Below are positions 23,401 to 37,694 of a DNA stretch of 64,000 nucleotides, piece after piece. The DNA lies in contig JAJQJQ010000019.1 in NCBI GenBank assembly GCA_028622995.1, positions 682,001 to 746,000 of the forward strand, in the 5' to 3' direction. The first letter of the stretch is position 1. Each line of letters opens with the position of its first letter. The stretch is from Panagrolaimus kolymaensis (Eukaryota > Nematoda > Chromadorea > Rhabditida > Panagrolaimidae). The notes below the pieces were generated by a model. The model saw only the letters and a program-made list of their open reading frames with translations, was not told the origin of the DNA and made no database searches. The translations under genes were made by a program, and so were the position numbers.

Positions 23401-25284
23401 GATAATTTTGAAAAGTTGTTGTTTGCTGAGGAATTTTTTTGGTTACCAAATTTGGTGGTTCTGGAGTATCCATAAAATTTTCGGCCGGCGAAAGATTGGT
23501 TAAAGATTTTTTAAAATTTTTCCTCAAAGCACCAAACACTCGAACCACGGAATTTGATCGGCGTTGTTTAGCCTTTCGACGATTATATTCATCATCGGAA
23601 TTTTGTTGTTGTTGTTTGTTGGATAATAAAGATGAAGACGAAGGATCACTGGCCAAATTTGTAATGGATCGAGATGAATTTTTAGATAAAGGCATTACAC
23701 CCGAATTTCCGCAGCCAATGGGTGGCTTGGAACTTATGGCAGCTTCTTGATTTTTTTGCATTGATGAAGTAATTAATTTTCGATCCTTCTTTTTCAAATC
23801 CGATGGCCGCCGACTTGCTTTATAACAATCTTTTGCAACTCCAATCTTTTCTGCATTTTCAATCAAAATTCGTAACACCAAAATTTGGAGTTCATTAGTT
23901 TTTTTGAAATCCTTTAATAAATCTTCTTGTGAACCATGTTTTTGCTTTTTGGTTAATTTAGCGTCCAAATGTGCTGAACCTCGAAATAATGAAGGAGCAA
24001 ATACGGTGGCTAAGTTGTCGATAGTCATTTGATGAACATCAGATTTTTCAGCGATCTAAAAATGAAAATGAGTTTTCAAAATTTGCATTTCCCAGTTCGT
24101 AATTTTTTTAATGGTGAATATTTTGATTTTCACTAATCGAGGGAGTCTTGAAACGAGTGCAAAAAAGAAAACAGTATTTTACGAATTTTTAATAGTTTTT
24201 TAAGGAAGTTAAATAATTTTCGAGTCTCTCAAAGAGAAAATTAAGCCCGATCAAAATTTTATTAATGCAAACTAATAAAAAAAATACCTTAGAAAAATAT
24301 GAAAGTTTCAAAGCAAAAAAATCTTTGCTTACTGATTGAGAAAATTCCCTTTAAATTTTTTTGTTGAATTTCTAAGCAAAAAAAATTATTCTTAGCTATT
24401 AATTTTAAGGGTATCTTAACAAACTAAAGCCATAGAAAATGATAGTTGTTTCATATCAAAAATTGGTTTGGGTATCTAATAAAAAAAAGATGACATACCT
24501 CTTGTAAACATCTCATTAAATAGGATAAAGCTCCCATATGCGAAGATGGAAGCCGTTGAAGAATAATCATTAAAGAAGTAAATAAAACTTCCCCAGTGAT
24601 ATCGCCAGCCAAATCACCAGCAAATTTAACTAATTGTATTTCCCTTTCAACATCGCCAAATAATGGTTTTCTAATTTCACGAAAAAATCTTTTGATCCAA
24701 ACACAAACATCATGGACGAGGAAATTGGAGGGAATTTTTTGAGCTCCATAAAATATCGGCATTACATCTTGCTGCTTTAATCTTGTGGGATTTCCTTCCT
24801 TTCGAAATATTCCCTCCACTTTACAACCTTCAAGTTGGCCAAATCGGGAAAAGGCTTCAATCAGAAATCTGGAAAAAATTAATTTAAAAAAAGTTAAACA
24901 ATTGTAATTTTTTGGAGAAAATAATTAGGTTTCTGAATTTTTCAAAAACTTTTTGTGACTAAATTATGGCACAGATTTTTCACAACTTTAAAAAATCTTT
25001 AAATTTCATAGAAATTTCTTTTTCAAACTCAAAAAATGTGAAGCACAAAAAAAAACTCACGCTGGAACTTCTCGAAGAGTAACAATCGACGAAGTTTTAT
25101 TATCTCCAACATCCAAATGAACATTATACGCAGCTACATTATCAAGGAATAATTTTTCTGAGATATGCATATATGATGGAGCAGAACGAATAATTTGTAA
25201 ATTTCTCATATGTGCAAACATTATTGGTTTACCACCACCGCCGCCTCCGCTGCTGCTATTGGAAGGTTTAACATTTTCAGTCAT
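20494..25284 (-). CDS. RhoGAP, ARHGAP11A/RGA-3-like
   Basis: Seven exons in frame: 25284-25061, 24868-24499, 24055-23247, 23110-22803, 22702-21468, 21244-21079 and 20882-20494, giving 1,166 aa. An N-terminal RhoGAP domain spans about residues 48-250: arginine finger R97 in EGIFRKEG, K134 and R138 in WIKRFFREIRKPLF, and N212 in DNLATVFAPSLF. The N-terminal position and the helix after it (ILIENAEKIGVA) resemble ARHGAP11A/MP-GAP, whose C. elegans relatives RGA-3/4 switch off RhoA at the cortex during polarity and cytokinesis. The remaining 900 residues are Ser/Thr/Pro/Arg-rich, without a second fold, and have many RSPSP/TPSP-like sites that could be CDK targets. A second, alternative last exon lies downstream (20142-19916). 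Confidence 0.9.
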
Positions 25285-26241
25285 ATTTGATTTTCAAAAT
25301 TCATAAATAAAATAAATTTAAATAAAATCTGATAAAAACTAAAAAAAAAGTTTGTTTAAAAACCTTTGAAAAAAATATATATCTAAAAAAAGCGCCAAAA
25401 AAGAAATGCACGCCAACCAACCAAAAAACAAAATAAAAGAAAGATTTCCAAGTCGCAATGAAAAAAAAAGGAAGCCAAACCAACAACGAATAAAAAAAGT
25501 GGCGCCAAACGATCCATTTGAATAAATAAAAAATGTGTGAAAAAGACGCTTGCTTTGGCTTGCTTGCTTGGGTTTTGGGAGACAACAATAACCTTGCTTT
25601 CTCTCTTTGATTGATCGATTGATTTGTATCTCCTTTTTTTCAAACAAAAAAGGCATGCATAAAAAAATAATTGAATACAAAAATTTTAAAAAAAGGATAG
25701 TCAATTTTGGAAGAAAAAAATAATTTGTAAGTCATTTTGACGAATGAATTTAAAAAACCCAATAAAAAAAGTTAATAGGTTTTTTCATTCATAAAAATTT
25801 TTTTTATTTTCAAGGATTCAAAAAATAAAAAAAATAATTGTCGTCGGAAGTGTATTATATTTTTATTTATTGCGCAAGAAAACGGAGGAGCGAGCGAATT
25901 AAAGAAAAAAATGAAGATATGGAGTAGGTAGGTTGGAGAAAACGATGAAACACACAAAATTAGTCATTCATTGAAGAAAAAAAATTATATTGAATCAAAA
26001 AAAATGTCTACGACGAATTAGTACATACTACTTCCGATGATTTTCAGCAAATAGAGAAAGAAAGAGAGAGAAGAAGAGTCAATGAGAAAATAAATAAAAA
26101 TGATGCATTTATTTTTTTGTTGTAAACAAAAATAAACAAAACAAAAAAGTGATGAGAAAATATTTAAAAAAAATTGGATGGAGGAGGCTCTATTTTAAGG
26201 CTGAGAAAAGAATGTTTATTAACAATATAAAAATTTTAAAT
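25285..26241. other. RhoGAP 5' flank, left border of the AACTG field
   Basis: AT-rich promoter-side DNA of the RhoGAP, with a GCTTTGGCTTGCTTGCTTGG string near 25551-25570. No gene seen. AACTG motifs are absent up to the first one at 26242. Confidence 0.5.
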
Positions 26242-28765
26242 AACTGGGAAAGCTTCTTTCTTTTTGGCAAAAATTAATTGAAATTTTGAAATAAATATTT
26301 TTTTTAAACTTTACAGGATTTAATTTTATTTTTCGAGGAAAGTGTAGTGAGCGAGAGACAGTGACACTTGAAGAGAGAAAGTAAAAAAGAAAGATGAATC
26401 AAGGACAACGACACATATTTCCGGAAGAAAGAAAGAAAAAAATTTGCATAAACATTGTTTATTTGTTTGTTTGAGTGAGGGAGGGAGCGAATGCCCGAAA
26501 TAAATAAAAAGCTTTCATCAATTTTTAGGTTTTTCGAATGTGTAAAATAAAAAGAAAAAAGAAGTATGGAGTAAAACTGAGACGAATAGTTGGAAGATGA
26601 TGAAAAAAATATTAAATGAAAATAATGGATAATGGCTTTGATGCAAGCTTTAAAAAATACTAATATTTATAAACTGAAGATGATAATATGTGGATAAAGA
26701 AAATAAAGGTTCAATGATGTTAGGATGAAATAAATAATTTAGAGGGAAAAGATTTGGAGGAAAAAAACTGTTTTTAATGAAAAAAATGACAAAAGCTTTG
26801 ATTAAATTCTAATATCAAAAAAATAAATTTTTTAATAGCTAAAATAGTCAAAAAAAATTTATACAAAAAAACTGTCTTTTTCAATTTTTAGCTCTGACAT
26901 AATCCAACATCGATAAATATTTTGTTGCATGCTTTGTTTTTATTTTAAACTGCCAAGAGAATCCTTGAATGATAATTAACTTTAAAAACTGTAAATTCTT
27001 TTGTTTTTTGTTCGACGGGAATGAATAACTGGTGTCAAAAACCAAACGTAAGTTTTTCGATAAAGAAAAAAATAAGTAAACAAGGAAATTAACTGGATTT
27101 TTTTGGAACGAATCAAAAAATTTAGGGTAAAAAATTAAAAAGGCGTGAAATAAACTGAAAATCTTTTTAAAAGCTTATCAAAAATAATTTTTACGAAGAA
27201 TAAAAACTGTCATCTTTTAATGCAATTTGTTTAGACAAACTGAATGGAAACTAAATTAATTTTACAATAAACAACCAAAAGTGTTTTACGAAAATAATGA
27301 CATTAATTTACTTTTTTACAAAAAAAACTGCCAAGAAATTTTAAAATGGGCAACAACAAAAAACTGTATTTTTTTCATTACATTAAAAAATCCCACAATA
27401 ATTTCCAATTTTTTTAACACTTTCATATTTTTTTTTATTTCCCAAATATTAAAAGCTATTCTTTCTTCTTCTTCCTTTTTTTTATTATTACTAAAAAAGC
27501 AAAGCAGTGCAAAGAAACAAAAAAAAATGTGAAGGGAATGGAATCATAAAAATAAATACATAAGCAAATGGGAAAAAAAGAACGGTGAAAAAAGGAGAGA
27601 CAAAAAAAATATTTATTTATTTTTCTATTGCTTGCTTTTCTTGCTTGCTTGCTTGGTTCGATAGCACTACTAAAAACAATTATAAAAAAACTGTGTCTCT
27701 GTGTGTTATTGTTGCTTGCGCCCATATTTATAAAAAAAAGTGATGAATCACATTTTCTCAATTTTTCTCTCCCCCAATTTTTTATTTATTTTCTTGGTCG
27801 GAGTTGTGTGCTCTCTCACTCGCTTGCTTTCTTGCGTGTGTGTTTGTTTGGTGTTCAAAGAAAAATCACAATCATCTAAATCATTGAGTAGGTCATTTTT
27901 TTTTTGTTTGGTCCTTGAGAATGAGAAACATCATTTGGAAATTTGGAAAAAAATGGAAAGAATAAAAAAAAATTTATACGATTTTTTTATATGGAATTAA
28001 TGGACAATAATACATCCATAAAAAACTGCGGAATGATGTGATGTTTATTTTTTTCTTCTTGCAAAATAGGAAATTTTTGAACTTGAACTTGAAAATAGAA
28101 AAAAATTTTTGTGGAAGGCTGAGAATCGCCAATTTTATTGAAAGGTTAAAAATAAATAAAAAGGTAATAAAAAAAACTGTTCGGTTGGATTATTTAGACA
28201 AAAAACACCTTTTTGTTAAAATTTAGATAGTTATTACTGTAATTATTATTTGGTTCTGTTAACAACAATTGATTTTAAAAAAACTGCATAAAAAAATTAA
28301 TAAATCCAGAAAAATATTAAACAAAAAAAACTGACACAAGAAAAGAAAAAGTTATTTAAAAAAAGCATTTGACTTTTTTGAGAAGGTTTTTTTAATTATA
28401 ACTGGATCAAATTTAATCCCCAATGAAATCAAAAATTTTAGGGTAAAAATTGTTAAATAAAGTTATATTTAAGCAAAACTGATTAGTTCTTTTTTTTTAT
28501 TTTAAAAAGTGACGGGTACAATTTTTTTTTGTTATAAACTGGAAACCATTTTTTAAAATTCATGTGTTTTTTAATTTTTAATTTTATGGTCAAAACTGTA
28601 AATGATAAATTAAATCGGTAGTAACTTTCAAAGTTTTAGAAATTTATAAACTGCGAAAAATGGAATATGTTCAAAGTGGCAAATTAAATGTTTTACACTT
28701 TGTAATTTTGTTTATAATTAATAATTAAATTTTAAACTGACAAAATGCGTTGTTCGGGTTGATAA

Positions 28766-28950
28766 ACTGTGCTGCACAGCCTTCTAGTGTACAGCGGCGG
28801 TTAATAGAGCAGTTTATTAGACACTTGCTAACTCTGACCGAGCTTCGCACATACATTACAATAACAATACATTACAACAATAACAAGACAACTAAGCGCG
28901 GCGGGATCAGAGGACAGACAATCAGAGATGTGTCTTTACATGTCCAACAT
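28766..28950. other. Higher-complexity island inside the motif field
   Basis: About 170 bp that lacks the A/T runs of its surroundings and is richer in GC (CTTCTAGTGTACAGCGGCGG, GCGCGGCGGGATCAGAGG). It carries an AACTG at its left edge. It has no clear tRNA box structure, terminal repeats or long frame. It could be a fragment of an inserted element or a structured RNA. Not recognised. Confidence 0.4.
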
Positions 28951-31900
28951 AAACAAAAAAATCTCTTAGCAAAAAAACTGATTGCAAAATAAAATCTATT
29001 TAATTATTAGAATTAAAAGTATGAAGAAAGGGTCAAAACTGCTTTGATATAAAATATCAGGAATTATGCTTTTTGCAAAGAAAAAACCGAAAATCCTGGA
29101 AATTATTTTGAATAAAAAATGGTAACAAAATTTAGGGAAAAAGCGAAGAGTAAAAATTAATAAAAGATTTAATTGTTTTGCTCGAACGAAGTAAAGGCTC
29201 AAGGCAAGAAGAAAATAACAATAAAAAAACAAAGAGAAAAACTGAAATATACTTTTATTTAATAAATCAACTAAAAAACTGATAGGAGCGGAATCTCATG
29301 ATCTTTATTTTATTTTATCTTTTTGCTTCAAGCAAAAATGAAAATAAAAACAATAAAAAACACGGACGTGTGAAGCTTGCTTTGTTATCAATAAAAAAAC
29401 AAAGCAACAACAATAAAACCATTTTAAATAAAAAACAAAAAAATTGTTAAATTTAAAAAAAATAATTTCCACGTTTTTTAACTGTTTCGCTTTTTTTTCA
29501 GGGTTGTTGAAATCCAAAATTATTTTTTTTCGTTTTTAAACGCAGAACGCGGTAAGTCAGAAAGAAAAAAATACCACGAAAAGTGAGCGAGCTCTGACGA
29601 AGAAAAAAAAATAATATTGAAAACTGATGAAAAATGAAAATTGCGCAAAAAAAAGAAGAGGAAAAAATTAGTCTGTCAATCATCTTCATCTCAAAAAATC
29701 AAAAAAAAGAAAAGATGAAAGAAAATCTCCTTATTCGTTTCTCATTTCATTTCATTCATTCACTCCACTCACTTCTTATATTTTCTTTTTTCAAGTGCAA
29801 TTAATCCAATTTTTTGTTCTCACAACAACAAATTAGTTTGTCGTCTTTTTTTTTTATTATATAGTCAAAAAGAAGGGAAAAATGGTATAATTTTTGATGA
29901 AATAAAAAAATGATGAAAAGAAAAAGAAAATGATCGGGGTAATTTTGCTTTTTTGCGTTTTGTAATTTATGGGGATGGGTAAAAACTGGAAGCTTGAAAT
30001 GCCGGGCATAATAAGGCAGTTTTATAAAAATAAAAAATAAAGGAAAAAAATAAAATAAAACTTTTACACTGGTAAAACCTGGCGGAACATTCTGTTTTGT
30101 GGACAAGGAAAATTTTAGAAACGGTTAAACTGGAAGCTTGAAATAATCAAACTAGGCAATTATAACTGTTTCGTACGAATAATTGAGGGCTATAATAAAA
30201 CTGTATTCTTTTCATTCTTTTCCGCATTTGATTTTAGCAGACACTTTCATTTGGAATATATATGCATGCATTCAAATTTTAGCTTAAATATTAACTGCGT
30301 TTTTTGTGGCTATTGTATGGAATTTTGCCATTTTTTGTTGTTGTTGATATCCAATGGATGCTGAATTCAGAGAATAAACTGAGGAAATTACTGGTGAACT
30401 GTTTAATTGGCAGCTTTATGAAAAAAAATTTAAACTGTAGCAATTTTCCATTATTTTAAAAACAATAAAGTAACTAAAAACTGGAATAATAATACCAATT
30501 TGAGAGAATAAAAAAAGTTCATTTATCCTTAAAAATTATTTTTAAAAAAATATTAACAAACTGCGTTCATTTTTTTTACGTATAAAAAAACTGCTTTGTG
30601 TGTTTCTTAATAGTATCACTTTTCAAAGCAATTTAAATTATAAAAAAATGAGGTACCATACAAGGTTCATTTAAAAAAATAAATTATTTAATAATAAAAT
30701 TTCAAAACTGTAAGTTGTTGTTTTAAATTCTAATTAATAATTAATTTCAAAACTTTAACTGTGTTACCATTTCCTGATCTTACAACCTTTAAATTAAACT
30801 GAGCTAATTTGTTACTTTTTGATTCAAATCAAACAATGACTAAAACAAAAAAACAAAAAACAAAAAATTAGACAAAGCAACAAAAAAAAAATGAATCAAA
30901 AGTTTTTTGCATTTTTCATCGCTTTGAGTGATCAATCTATTTTTAAAAGTATTACTCTCACTCTAATTTTTTAAAGGTTAAGAAAAGAATTAGAAATTGT
31001 GAGTGAGCGAGCGAGAAACTGTAAAAAAGTAAAAAAAAGTCAGTGAAAAACAAAAGCAAACAATTCAAAACTGATGAGCTGGTTCAAAATGCAATTTGCA
31101 ACAAACAAAAATAAAAATTTTATAATATCAGTTTCACAATTTTTTTGTTTGCAAAAAAGCCTACGCCGCCGCCATCGTCGATATTTCTTGCACGCAAAAA
31201 AAAATCAGTGACTTTCTCTATGATTTTTTTATTGCAGGTTTCGTCGTTTAAAAATGGTTTATAAAAATTGAAAAGAGAATCATTCTCCCATAAAAGTGAC
31301 TGTCACCGAATGAAAAAAAAGAAGAAATAAGTAAAAAAAAGTATTGCAATTTGCAATGACCGAATTTTGGAAGTCTCAAAGAATTTCAATAAAAGAAGAA
31401 AAAAAATCTAAAAAATATTCTTTTTTTTAAAGGGAACAAAGAAAAAAAATAAAGAAGAAGAAGAAAAATAATGGATCGGAAAAAACCTTGAAAAAATAAA
31501 ATGAAACTGACAAAACCAATTTTTATTGGTAGATACCAAAAAGGAGTAAATTTGTAAAATCAACAGCGATAAAAAATTATGAATTTCAAAACTGAATGGC
31601 TTTTTTAAGCAGTGATGTTTTGATTAAAAAAGAATTAAACTGAAGACCTCTAAAAACGTCTGATTTAAATTTAAAATTTAAAACTGTTAAAGAAAATGAA
31701 AGCTATTGTTGCTTATTTTAATTAACTGTACTGGAATGTATACGCCGGATATAATTTTATATAAAATTAAAGGCAAAAAGGTTAATAAAAAAGACAAAAC
31801 CATAATTTTATTAAAATTTTTTAAACTAAAAAAATCAAAACGATCGGGCATCACCTTTTTCGATTATTTGTAAACATTCACAGAAAAAAAACTGATCGCG

Positions 31901-34900
31901 GCAGTATAAATCATAAAAAACTGGAACACAAACATGGGAATTATTTAAAAAAGAAACTGGCACACTGGGAATTAATTAATTGTATTTTAAACAAATAAAG
32001 AAAAAGATGACTTCAAAAAAAAGTGAAGAAAAAAAACTGAGCGAAATTACTCATTTTTGATCAATGAATACTCTAGTAACATTTTTTAGATTTTTTAAAC
32101 TGTTTTCTAAATTCCTCTTTTTTAAACAATTTCGATGGCAAATAAAAAAATTGGAAAAGCAATTTCACTTTCACAAAACAAAAAAAGCTGACATCATTTT
32201 TTTTATATCATAAAATTATTCGATAAAACGATATGATCCGAGCAAAAAGTGGGGAAAAAAATTGGGAAGAATGAATACAAAAAAAATCGTTGATGCAAAC
32301 AAACAAACAAGAAAAAACGATCCAAAAAATGGAGAGAATACTTTTTTTGTTGCTCTTTCCGGGGTGCAAAAAAAATGTTCAAAAAAAGAGAGAGAAGAGA
32401 ATATGAAGGGGATTGATTGACCAAAAAAAATGAAGAAAGTCTTTCGCTGTCTTATAATATTTGATTTTTTTGTTGTACAATCTTTGTTGCTTGCAAAGGA
32501 GAAAAAAGTGTATTATTAAACATGAAAATCAGTTGCAAAAGAAAAAAACTAATATAAACAATATAAAAGTAAGGGAAAGAAAACTGCAAAGCTGTAGGAG
32601 CGTTCGTAAATGGAGGCGAGACGTCAAACACAAAGTCAAATAAAAAAAAGTATAATAAAACTGTAAAGTAATATTGGCGATTATAAGGTTAGAAAAAACT
32701 TGTACATAACGATCCAAAATGGCAAAAATGGCTTTGTTGTTTTAGTGCTCTAAATTTATTAAGAAAAAGTTCTTTAGAAACCTTAGAGAAAAACAACAAC
32801 AAAAAAGAATGAAATGATAAAACTGATATCTTTCTTTAAAATTATGTGTCGTTCCTATAAAAAAAATAATAAATATAAAAATATAACTGTATTTTCTAGA
32901 AAATTAACGAATAAATATCAAAAGTTTTAATCCTTTTTGCGTTTTAAAAATCTTTTAGCTTTTTAGTCGAAGCAAAATAAAACTGATTATTTATGAAAGC
33001 AGAAAAAACAAAATTAAAACTGACCTTTTGGGTTTTTATAAGATCAGAAATACAAAAAACTGAGACTTGATATAAATGGCAGAAAAAATCATGTAAAAAA
33101 CAATTTTTTTGCAAATAAAATGTTGGGTCAAAATAAATTTTTTTTCTTCGAATTTTTTAGAAATAAATTTTTTCATATTTTTTTCTTTTTTTAGGTATCA
33201 TGGTTTTAAATTTTTATAAACTGAAATGGATTAAGAGGTCGTTTACTACGAATTATATTTTCTTATTATTTTTAAAAAGTGTTGCTTAAAAAACATGCAT
33301 ATAAATAAGAGAGAAGAAAAAAAAACTGAGTCATCGTAATTGTTTTTGCCGCTTTTTTCCAATTTAAATAATATCGAAATTTCAAAAACTGAGACAAAAC
33401 AAAAGTAAGAATACAAAAAAAGCATCTTTGACCTTCAAAAAATAATGTTCTCATCCATCTTGAAAACCAAAAAAAAACATTACAAAAAAAAGCAAAAGAA
33501 AAAAAACTGGGAAAATTAGACATCTGGCTCACATTTTCCTCCTTCTCCCTATCTCAATTTATAATTTTTCTGGAATAAAACTCAATTTTTTTATTTCCTT
33601 CATTTTTTTAGTGGATATCCTATTTTTTTCAATAATAAAAAAGGAAGAAAGCCGGTTTCGGTTTCCTCTCTTCTTATTTTTGTTCTTCAAACGTAAAAAA
33701 GATGGAGGAGAAAAAACGGTGGTCATTTTGTGGCAATAATAAATGCGCAATTTTGTTTTTCAAATATATTCTGACCGGTTACAAAATTTTATTTTATTTA
33801 TTTTATTTGAATGAAAAAAATATTGGAAGGCAAAAAAAAAAGAATGAGGGATGAGGAAAGAAAAAAAAACTAGATGCAAATGAACACCAAAATTAAAATC
33901 CATAAAAAATGGTTTAATAAAAATATATTGCTTTGTTGTGGAATGGATGGAGGACATAAAATTTGAAGAAAAAAAAGAAAACTGAAACGTTGCGGTTAGG
34001 ATGGAAATTTAATAACTGGGCTTTGTTCTTCAAAAAAAGTTTGAAACTGGGCTTTGTTACAAACATTTGTAAAATATAAATAAAATTAAACTGAGTAAGA
34101 AAACTTGATTAGGATATAAAAAAAAAATTTTCGCAATCCAAACAATAAATAATTTAAAAATTACACAAAAATTCTTTTAATATTTGTTTTGAAAATTTAA
34201 TAATTTTTATTGATTAATTAAGTTTAAACTGGATGTGGTAATATATATTCAAGGGTTGCAATATTTATACAAAGCCAACAGAAAAAAAGGAGTTTGAAAA
34301 CTCTCCATTTCAAAAATAAAACTGCATAATTGAAAAACAAAAAGATTTAAATATCTCTTTAAAACTGTAAAAAATGGAAAAAATGTATGTATTAACTGTT
34401 ATCTAATAAAAATAGCCTAGAGAAGCTAAATCCCTTTGAAAATGTTTAAAAATCAAAAACAAAATAAACTGAATTATGGAAACGTTAGTGGTTAGAAATT
34501 TGAATCAGCCATAAAACCCAAAATAAAAATTATATCGCAAACCATGATCGATAAAACAATTTTTCCCATTTACAAATTACACATTTGTTTTTTCGTTTCA
34601 TTATTTTTTTTTGCGATGGCGCAACAAATAAACAAATGTTCACACCCAAAAGCAGTTTTTTTTTCTTCATATTTTTGAGTGGGAAAATCTTGTCTGATTT
34701 CTCACACTTTTTCATCAACAAAAAAAGTGCGATTATTTACAGAGCAAAAAAAAATAGAATCTTCAAAGATAGATAGATTTATTCCAACGACAAAACTGGC
34801 TTTTAATTTCTATCAATGTTCAAAAAATAAATAAATATAATTTATCTTCTTCTTCGCCCCCTTAAATTTTTATTTTATTGTGTCTTCTTTTTTTATTGCC

Positions 34901-36647
34901 AAAATGCAGCATTCATCATTTTTTTATTTATGCAAAAATAAGAAAGATGAAAAAATGAGAGATATTATATTTTTTTATCTCAATAATTATGCTTTATTAT
35001 CTTCATCGCAATCTGATTCCAGATGTTTTGTTTTTTTTTTGCAATAAAAAAAGAGAAAAGAATGCAAAGCTTTTTTAATAACTCTCTCAATAATTTCCAT
35101 TACCAAAGTTTTTTACTTTAGTTAAATATTTTTGATTGAAGCCAATTCTTTAGGGGGGAAATAAAACTGAAAACAGCACAGTCACAAAAATTTAGAGCAT
35201 TAATTAAATCAATGCAAAAAAGAAAATAAAAGCTGACAAATATTAAAGTGATTGACTCCATGGAATAATTATATTTTATTTAATCAAAAAAAACTGCATT
35301 AAACTTTAATAAACATTTTTTTACTGAAATAATATTTATTTCATTTTAAATTTAAAAAATTTAACTGATTACTGGAATTTAATTATGACAAAACTTTGCA
35401 TAATTTTTTTTAATTATAACAAATATTTTGAATTTATTTTAAAAAACTGAACAATGGTCTGACCTTTGAGGATGTTAAAATAAAACTAATTAAAAAAACA
35501 TAGATAAATTAAAACTGAATAGGGCGAATTCGAAATACCTTTTAGATTTTATTAAAATACAAACTATTTGTAATAAAGATGCGGGAATTAAAAAGTTGAA
35601 TATAAACTGAAATAAATTTTAACTTACCTGAACTTTCAAAAGTTCAAAAACAAAATCTATAAAAATAACTGGTACCGGTTTTACTTCCTCTTCCATCCTT
35701 TTTTTATTTATTTATTCTTTTTTGAACCTTTAAATATTTTGACTTCCCAAAGGAAATCTAAAACCCAAAAAATTCTTTAAAATTTTACTTCATCTTCTTC
35801 TCTCTTTTTTTATTTTTAAATTGGTGCCTTTCTTCTATTTTTGTCATTTCTTTCTTTCATTCATTCTTTTCGTGGGATGTTCGTTTTTGCTGCTGCTGTT
35901 GCAAAAAAAATAATAAAGAGTTGTTCATTCAAAAAAAAAAGAAAAAATAATAGTTTAAACTGTTACAAACTTGCAATCAAAAATAAAACTGGACGTCAAC
36001 AATTTATAAAAGGAAAATATGCATTTATCTCCTTTAATTTTAGATTTAAAAAAACTGTGGCAAGGTATACTGAAAGGTGTTGGATAAAATCACACCAAAC
36101 GAAAATGAATTATTAAAACTGAGAAGTTCATAAATTTTGTTAAGAAAAAAACATAAATTTTATGTTCGAAAAAAAAGAAAATTTCAGCCCAAATCTTTTT
36201 TCTCTCTCTTTATTTTTTTTCATACTGTTTCCAAAATCAGGGAACAGCATCATTAAACTGTCGTAACAAATGGTAAGAAATAGAAAACTGTATAATATGG
36301 AAGAATAATAGCGAATGTAAACTGCGGATTTGCTTGAAATGTGAGAGAAAAAACATACATTTCAATCACAAACAAACAAAAAACTCGGAAAATCGTATAT
36401 CAATTAAAACAAAGCTGTTTCAACACACAAAAAATTGTCATTAAAATGTGTATTTGCAAAACAAAAAAAAAACTGCCACGAGCCATATTTGCAAAAATAA
36501 ACTGCCATACTGTAAAATAAAAAGTCTAAATCATTTATTCAATCAAAAAATAAAAGTAATAATCAAAGCAAATGAAAAAATAAATAATTATTTAATTATA
36601 TTCCACCATTTTTTTTTTTGAGATCATTCCATTATTATTTCATTCAT

Positions 36648-37694
36648 TCATTCTAAATCATTCAAATCGGTTTCTTCATTAAGAATTGCAATTTTTTCTG
36701 TTGTTTGCCATACGACGAGATGAATATATTGTCCAATCTGAAAAACAAAGAAGAATTATTAGTAAAAAAAATGATCCTTAAACTATGAAATAATAATTTT
36801 AGAAGTATCCAAAGTTTTTGGTAGTTGGATTAATTTAGAAAAAAAACGGTGTCAGAAAGAAATTTAACTGAGTGGATTTAACTAGCGATGCTATAATTTT
36901 TGATTTGCGTTTTTTAACGAATAAAAAAATAATAAACTGCATATCTAATAGCAAATTTGAAATAAAGAATTTTTTTATTTTTAGGGTAAGTGAAGGTAGA
37001 AGCTTTCGCATACTTGTAAACCAAAAAACTGTACCAAATTAACAAATTCTTATTGATAAATTTGAAAGTAATAAAAAATTTCTAAATTTTAACGCTTTAT
37101 TACAAATCAAAATAAAAACTGTGACCATCACCATTTTGAGCGTATCCGCAAAGGTAATTCTTAAAGTTTAAAAACTTTTTCATAAATGATTTAAAACTGT
37201 CATTTACTAATTTTCTTTAAACTTAAATTATTTATAATAAAAAAATTAACTGAGAAATTGCGAAAAACGCGGCGGCATTAACAACCATTTTATTACCCAT
37301 TGAATGGAAAACTGTTTAAAATTAGCCACATATAATAATTCCCAAAACAAACATCAAACAAAGTCAACTCACCATAATATGTCCAAATCCATTTCCTTTA
37401 TTTGTAGTATTTATAGCAAATTTGGTTCCAATTGCACTATGCCATGGTCCATCATTTTTTCCATTTGAAGATGCATCAAGAAATTCTTTAATTCGACGAC
37501 ATAATTCAACTTTCCATTTTTCTGATGGCAACTAAAAAACAATATTTTTTTAAATCAAAAGTTTCGAAAAAAATATATTAAAATAAACTTACATCACAAA
37601 GAAATTCAGGAAGTTTTGTTTCAAAAGCTTTTTTGGTTGATTCAGCCATAGACATACGAATATATTTTAATTTGGTTTTTGATGATGGAAACAT
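36648..37694 (-). CDS. LC8-like dynein light chain (divergent)
   Basis: Three exons (37694-37593, 37531-37373, 36737-36648) give 116 aa. The core resembles LC8/DYNLL: helix CRRIKEFLDASSN, then GPWHSAIGTKFAINT matching the family's PTWHCIVGRNFGSYV, then a closing strand GQYIHLVVWQT where LC8 has GQVAILLFK. LC8 proteins are dimeric hubs that bind short peptides in dynein and other partners. Here several of the usual peptide-groove residues differ, and an extra SNGKNDG loop and an acidic tail (EETDLNDLE) are present, so partner choice is likely changed. The gene sits inside the AACTG field on the opposite strand; its 635-bp second intron contains seven of the motifs. AATAAA on the minus strand at 36539-36534. 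Confidence 0.8.
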
